From assembly GCA_020860745.1 (NCBI GenBank), contig JAJBTR010000018.1, positions 1-8,668 of the forward strand: a stretch of 8,668 nt of DNA. The letters are read 5' to 3'. Shown here piece by piece: positions 5,527 through 8,668 of the stretch (its first letter is position 1; each line of letters starts with the position of its first letter). Below the pieces are notes generated by a model, which made no database searches, was not told the origin of the DNA, and saw nothing but the letters and a program-made list of their open reading frames with translations. A program made the position numbers and the translations under genes. This DNA is from Lachnospiraceae bacterium (GTDB lineage Bacteria; Bacillota; Clostridia; Lachnospirales; Lachnospiraceae).

Positions 5527-6603
5527 ATGAAAAGTTTACGATTTCCGGGGTTTTTCTGTGTGGGAAGTGACATCTTTCAGGATTTTCTTTCCTACGCATC
5601 CTGTTACGGAAAAAAGTTTGTATTTATCGGAGGAAAGCGGTCTCTGGGAGCGGCGCGCGGAGAGCTGGAAAAAAGCTTTGCCGGAGATGACATGTGCAGC
5701 TGTTCCTTCGCGGAGTGCGGCGGGATTGCCACCATCGCGGAGATTGACCGTGTTTCCGCCCTGGCGGAGGTCGCGGAGGCCGAGGTGGTCTGTGCGGTGG
5801 GCGGCGGAAGCTGTATGGATGTGGCAAGGACCATCGCGAACCGGAGCGGCAGACCGCTGCTCATGCTTCCTACCACAGTGGCGTCGGATGCGCCCTGTTC
5901 CTGTGTCTCCGTCTTTTATGATGAGGCCGGTACATCCGTGGTGGGCGACGAGGTGTTTTACAAGTGTCCGGACATGGTGATGGTGGACTCGAAAGTGATC
6001 GCGAATGCGCCGAAGAGACAGATTGCGTCGGGTATGGCAGACGCGCTGGCGACTTATTATGAGGGGATTACCTGCCGCAATCATCCGAATGGCACGGGTA
6101 TCACGGAGACGGCGATGATGATCGCTGGGCTTTGCCGGGATATCGTGTTGCGGGATGGATTTGCAGCTTACCAGTCGGTGGAAAACCATATCGTTACGCC
6201 GCAGCTGGAGAACGTGATCGAGGCGAACTGTTTTCTCTCCGGCGTGGGCGGGGCAAACACCGGCTGCGCGGCGGCGCATGGCATGGGGGATTATCTCTGT
6301 AAGATTCCCGGAGGACACGATTTTATGCATGGAGAGCGGGTTTTTGTCGGACTGGTTGTCCAGATGATTCTGGAACAGTATCCCGTGGAAGAAATCCGGA
6401 CGATTCTGCGCTTCGGGAAGAGGATGGGACTTCCGGCCAGCCTGGCGGATCTGGGCGTCAAAGATATAGAAAAAACGGCCTGTAGCCTGGCGGAAGGTCT
6501 GCAGGGTGATCATTTTATGGCGAATCTTTGCTGTGATTATTCGGTAAACAAGCTGGCGGGATCCATTCTGTACGCGCAGTGTCTGGCGGATAATCTGCTA
6601 TAA
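5527..6603 (+). CDS. GldA-type metal-dependent alcohol (glycerol-dehydrogenase-family) dehydrogenase
   Basis: A 358-residue member of the glycerol dehydrogenase branch of the iron-containing alcohol dehydrogenases, oxidising a secondary alcohol or vicinal diol with NAD. The nucleotide motif GGGSCMD is at residues 92-98. The GldA signature TTVASDAPCSCVSVFYDEAG spans about 116-135. Three metal ligands are present by pattern: Asp172 (GMADAL), His251 (AAHGMGDY) and His268 (FMHGERV). The length matches GldA (about 365). I chose ATG 5527 because AAGGAG lies just upstream and the protein then begins with the expected first strand; the open frame extends back to 5338 inside the VOC gene but without homology. 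It contains 19 cysteines (C57, C59, C64 and C335, C336 are clustered), which is high and fits a strict anaerobe. It begins 13 bases after the VOC stop, so the two are likely coupled. The substrate need not be glycerol. Confidence 0.88.
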   Translation: MKSLRFPGFFCVGSDIFQDFLSYASCYGKKFVFIGGKRSLGAARGELEKSFAGDDMCSCSFAECGGIATIAEIDRVSALAEVAEAEVVCAVGGGSCMDVARTIANRSGRPLLMLPTTVASDAPCSCVSVFYDEAGTSVVGDEVFYKCPDMVMVDSKVIANAPKRQIASGMADALATYYEGITCRNHPNGTGITETAMMIAGLCRDIVLRDGFAAYQSVENHIVTPQLENVIEANCFLSGVGGANTGCAAAHGMGDYLCKIPGGHDFMHGERVFVGLVVQMILEQYPVEEIRTILRFGKRMGLPASLADLGVKDIEKTACSLAEGLQGDHFMANLCCDYSVNKLAGSILYAQCLADNLL

Positions 6604-6660
6604 AAAATGCGCACGCGAGGGAGAATGACTGATAGAAAAGGAAAACAGGAGGTAGAAAAA

Positions 6661-7143
6661 ATGAGTACGGAAAAAAAGGTCACACAGATTACACAGATCG
6701 GTATCGTGACGGCGGACGCGAGAAAAATGATACAGAATTATGAGGAAAAGCTTGGCATCGGTCCGTTTCAGATCGTAGTGGATGGTGAGCACGGTATCGG
6801 CGCGGAGGCGAAGGAACTGTGGGTACACGGCAAGCCGCAGAAGTTTAAAGTGCTTGTCGCTGTCTGCCAGCTGGAAGCGCTGGAGATTGAGATTATTCAG
6901 CCATTGGACGAGTACAGCATCTACGCGGAGCATCTGAGAAAGCATGGCGAGGGCGTGATCAATCACGTTGCCATCGCCACACCCGACAATGCGGAATTCC
7001 GCAAGGTGATGCGGGCGGAGAATATGGAGTCCATATTGAAAGGCAACGTAGATCCTGCTGAAGGAAAAAGTTTTGAGTATTATGACACATCTGAGATGAT
7101 CGGCACCATCGTGGAGCTCCACGATCCGGAACCGGTGAAATAA
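6661..7143 (+). CDS. Single-domain VOC family protein (methylmalonyl-CoA epimerase-like fold)
   Basis: A 160-residue VOC protein of the length of methylmalonyl-CoA epimerase. By pattern the four metal positions are Gln12 (ITQIGIVT, where the epimerase has His), Glu77 (IEIIQP), His102 (INHVAIAT) and Glu152 (TIVELHDPE). The phrases KLGIGPFQI and KHGEGVINHVAIA are typical of the epimerase-like subfamily. True methylmalonyl-CoA epimerase is unlikely, because no mutase or carboxylase is nearby and the first ligand differs. The start is ATG 6661, set by a strong AGGAGG at 6647-6652; an open frame from 6607 is longer but has no such signal. The gene lies 57 bases after the dehydrogenase and 17 bases before BKACE. 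Its similarity to the second domain of the double VOC protein suggests related substrates. Role: probably proton transfer or bond cleavage next to a carbonyl; unproven. Confidence 0.85.
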   Translation: MSTEKKVTQITQIGIVTADARKMIQNYEEKLGIGPFQIVVDGEHGIGAEAKELWVHGKPQKFKVLVAVCQLEALEIEIIQPLDEYSIYAEHLRKHGEGVINHVAIATPDNAEFRKVMRAENMESILKGNVDPAEGKSFEYYDTSEMIGTIVELHDPEPVK

Positions 7144-7160
7144 AAAGAAAGGGAGTATAA

Positions 7161-7826
7161 ATGATGGAGAAAGTAATTATTACAGCAGCATTGACAGGAG
7201 CAGTGACACCGAAGGAGAAAAACGCGAGTATTCCGCTGACACCGGCGGAGATTGCGGAGGATGCTTACGCGTGCTGGAAGGCGGGCGCGGCGATCGTGCA
7301 TCTGCACATGAGAAATGACGAGGGAATCGGCTGCATGGATGACAAAAAGTTCGCGGAGACCATCCGGCTTCTGCGTGCGAAAGAGGATTGCGATGTGATC
7401 ATTAACTGCACTTCCTCCGGAGATAACACCAGAACCGCCACCAATGAGACCCGTATGCTTCACATGCAGACAGTGGACGGTATTGAGATGGGCAGCTATG
7501 ACGCGGGAAGCTTTAACTGGATGCCGGGCGGCGTATTCGAAAACTCTCCTCAGTTTCTGGAGAAGCTGGGTGATGTCTATATGGAGCGCGGGATCAAGCC
7601 GGAGATAGAGATTTTTGATGCGGGAATGCTGGGCGTGACAGACTATTTTGTGAAAAAGGGGCATCTTCCGACACCGCTGCACTTCCAGTTCTGCCTGGGT
7701 GTTCTGGGCGCTATGCCGGCGACGGTGGAAAACCTGCAGTATCTGGTGAGCAAGATTCCGGAGGGTTCCACCTGGTCCGCATTCGGTGTGGGAAAACAGC
7801 ATGTAAGGAACGAGTGGCTCTTGTAA
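7161..7826 (+). CDS. Beta-keto acid cleavage enzyme (BKACE, DUF849), C-terminally truncated
   Basis: BKACE enzymes condense a beta-keto acid with acetyl-CoA and cleave it to acetoacetate plus an acyl-CoA. The TIM-barrel N-terminal part is clear: VIITAALTGAVTPKEKN (residues 5-21), the zinc ligands of motif HLH (His47, His49), INCTSSGDN (81-89), the EMGSYDAGSFN region (109-119), PEIEIFDAGM (147-156) and STWSAFGVGKQH (203-214). Family members run to about 270-300 residues and after this point contain a VGxEDN motif supplying the third zinc ligand and a catalytic Asp. Here the family sequence stops at His214 and seven unrelated residues lead to TAA 7824-7826, so 50-80 residues including these catalytic groups are missing. 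The product is probably inactive. The tail overlaps the third SDR, which reads in another frame. GGGAG at 7151-7155 serves ATG 7161 or, with better spacing, ATG 7164. The specific substrate is unknown. Confidence 0.88.
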   Translation: MMEKVIITAALTGAVTPKEKNASIPLTPAEIAEDAYACWKAGAAIVHLHMRNDEGIGCMDDKKFAETIRLLRAKEDCDVIINCTSSGDNTRTATNETRMLHMQTVDGIEMGSYDAGSFNWMPGGVFENSPQFLEKLGDVYMERGIKPEIEIFDAGMLGVTDYFVKKGHLPTPLHFQFCLGVLGAMPATVENLQYLVSKIPEGSTWSAFGVGKQHVRNEWLL

Positions 7827-8611
7827 TTGGTGCCAGCGAGGGAATCGGCAGGGCGACAGCGGAAAAGTTTGTCAGAAATGGAATGAACGTTGTTGTATTC
7901 TCGCGTCGTAAGGAAGTTTGCAGTGCAGTGGCGATGGAACTGCAGCAGGGCTCCGGAAGAAAAGAATGCGCCATATCCGTTGCCGGAAGCATTGATTCAG
8001 AAGAAGATCTGCAGATGGCGGTAAAGGAAACAATAAAAACTTACGGAAGACTGGATGTTCTGGTAAATGTTGCGGCTGCCCAGGGCGCAGGAACCGTGAT
8101 GGATGCGATGCCGGAAGATTATGAGAAAATGTTCCGGGTCAATCTGATGGGATATGGTTTGTCTGCGAAAGCAGCAATCCCGGAGCTTTTGAAATCGGAA
8201 CATCCGGCGATTGTAAACATAGCATCTTTGAACGGATGTATTGGTGTTCCAAATCGGTTGATTTATAATTGTACAAAAGCGGCAGTGATTGAGATGACAC
8301 AGTGTATCGCCTGTGATTTTCCTTCAATTCGGACGAATTGTATCTCGCCGGGTTTCACAGCCTCCGAGAGTATGATGACTGGTCTTTCTGTTACGGGAAT
8401 TGCGCCGGAACAATGCGAGAAGCTGATCAGTTCAGGTACACTGATGAAGCGGATGGCGAAGCCGGAAGAGATTGCGAATATTGTTGCTTTTCTGGCATCA
8501 GATGAGGCTTCGTATATTACAGGACAGAATATTATCGCGGATGGCGGAGCCCTTTGTTTCGGAAACTATGATTATGAAATGACAAAGTTTCTTCGTGAGA
8601 AGAAAGATTGA
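7814..8611 (+). CDS. Short-chain dehydrogenase/reductase (SDR 3), start lost or replaced by GTG
   Basis: A classical SDR of 265 residues if started at GTG 7814. It shows GASEGIG (residues 6-12), FSRR (Arg31, Arg32; NADP(H) preference), NVAA (85-88) in place of the usual NNAG, and the catalytic residues Asn110, Ser138, Tyr151 and Lys155 (YNCTK). The C-terminus has ITGQNIIADGG and a longer tail. The frame upstream of GTG still reads KER directly before VALVIGAS, as in normal SDRs, but has no ATG, so the native start and a few residues appear to be deleted. GTG 7814 is preceded by AAGGA (7805-7809) at short spacing and overlaps the BKACE end by 13 bases, so translation is possible; it would keep nearly all of the first strand. 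Base composition drops here: I count 40% GC in 8221-8340 against 58% in 7681-7800. That suggests a different history from the operon body. Confidence 0.8.
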   Translation: MALVIGASEGIGRATAEKFVRNGMNVVVFSRRKEVCSAVAMELQQGSGRKECAISVAGSIDSEEDLQMAVKETIKTYGRLDVLVNVAAAQGAGTVMDAMPEDYEKMFRVNLMGYGLSAKAAIPELLKSEHPAIVNIASLNGCIGVPNRLIYNCTKAAVIEMTQCIACDFPSIRTNCISPGFTASESMMTGLSVTGIAPEQCEKLISSGTLMKRMAKPEEIANIVAFLASDEASYITGQNIIADGGALCFGNYDYEMTKFLREKKD

Positions 8612-8668
8612 GTCTGGAGTGACAAAATAATATACCTATACAGGGAGCAGGCTGCTGTGGAGATGTAT
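8612..8668 (+). other. Start of the region after SDR 3; no terminator seen
   Basis: The last 57 bases contain no hairpin with a T-run, so the operon transcript may continue beyond the window. An ATG at 8663 with GGAG directly against it could begin another gene but is too short to judge. Confidence 0.3.

Noticed and set aside
5536..6513. Long minus-strand open frame (325 codons) antisense to the GldA-type gene
   Set aside because: It lies wholly opposite a well-supported enzyme gene, its product is Arg/His-rich without recognisable motifs, and it has no ribosome binding site. It is a shadow of codon bias.
6661..7143. True methylmalonyl-CoA epimerase
   Set aside because: The first metal ligand differs (Gln for His), and no methylmalonyl-CoA mutase or decarboxylase is nearby.

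Overview
The window looks like the chromosome of a spore-forming anaerobic clostridium, most likely a Lachnospiraceae relative. The evidence is a spoVAC-type sporulation gene, a Firmicutes-type sigma-54 gene, strong AGGAGG-type ribosome binding sites, a base composition near 50% GC, and redox enzymes rich in cysteine. The species assignment is inference.

Layout. Bases 1-940 hold the decaying end of a sporulation locus: a short C-terminal tail of an upstream gene, then spoVAC, whose reading frame breaks at a run of seven G. The spoVAD and spoVAE genes that normally follow are not there. Bases 966-2333 on the minus strand encode RpoN (sigma-54). The 365-base divergent region 2334-2698 is dense with signals: a sigma-70-type promoter for rpoN, an interrupted inverted repeat suitable as an activator site, a near-consensus -24/-12 sigma-54 promoter pointing right, and a perfect 22-base palindrome in the predicted leader.

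Bases 2699-8611 are one plus-strand catabolic operon of seven genes: SDR dehydrogenase 1, SDR dehydrogenase 2, a double-domain VOC protein, a GldA-type metal-dependent alcohol dehydrogenase, a single-domain VOC protein, a beta-keto acid cleavage enzyme (BKACE) and a third SDR. The BKACE lacks the C-terminal part that carries essential catalytic residues, and it runs directly into the third SDR, which has lost its usual start. This looks like a deletion joining two genes.

How the genes may work together (inference): the dehydrogenases oxidise or reduce hydroxyl groups of a polyhydroxylated or cyclic substrate, the VOC proteins isomerise, epimerise or open a carbonyl intermediate, and a BKACE would cleave the resulting beta-keto acid with acetyl-CoA. 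Expression would depend on sigma-54, encoded next door, together with an activator not present in the window. No transporter, CoA-transferase or activator is visible, so the substrate cannot be named. I found no tRNA, rRNA, CRISPR array or recognisable insertion sequence.
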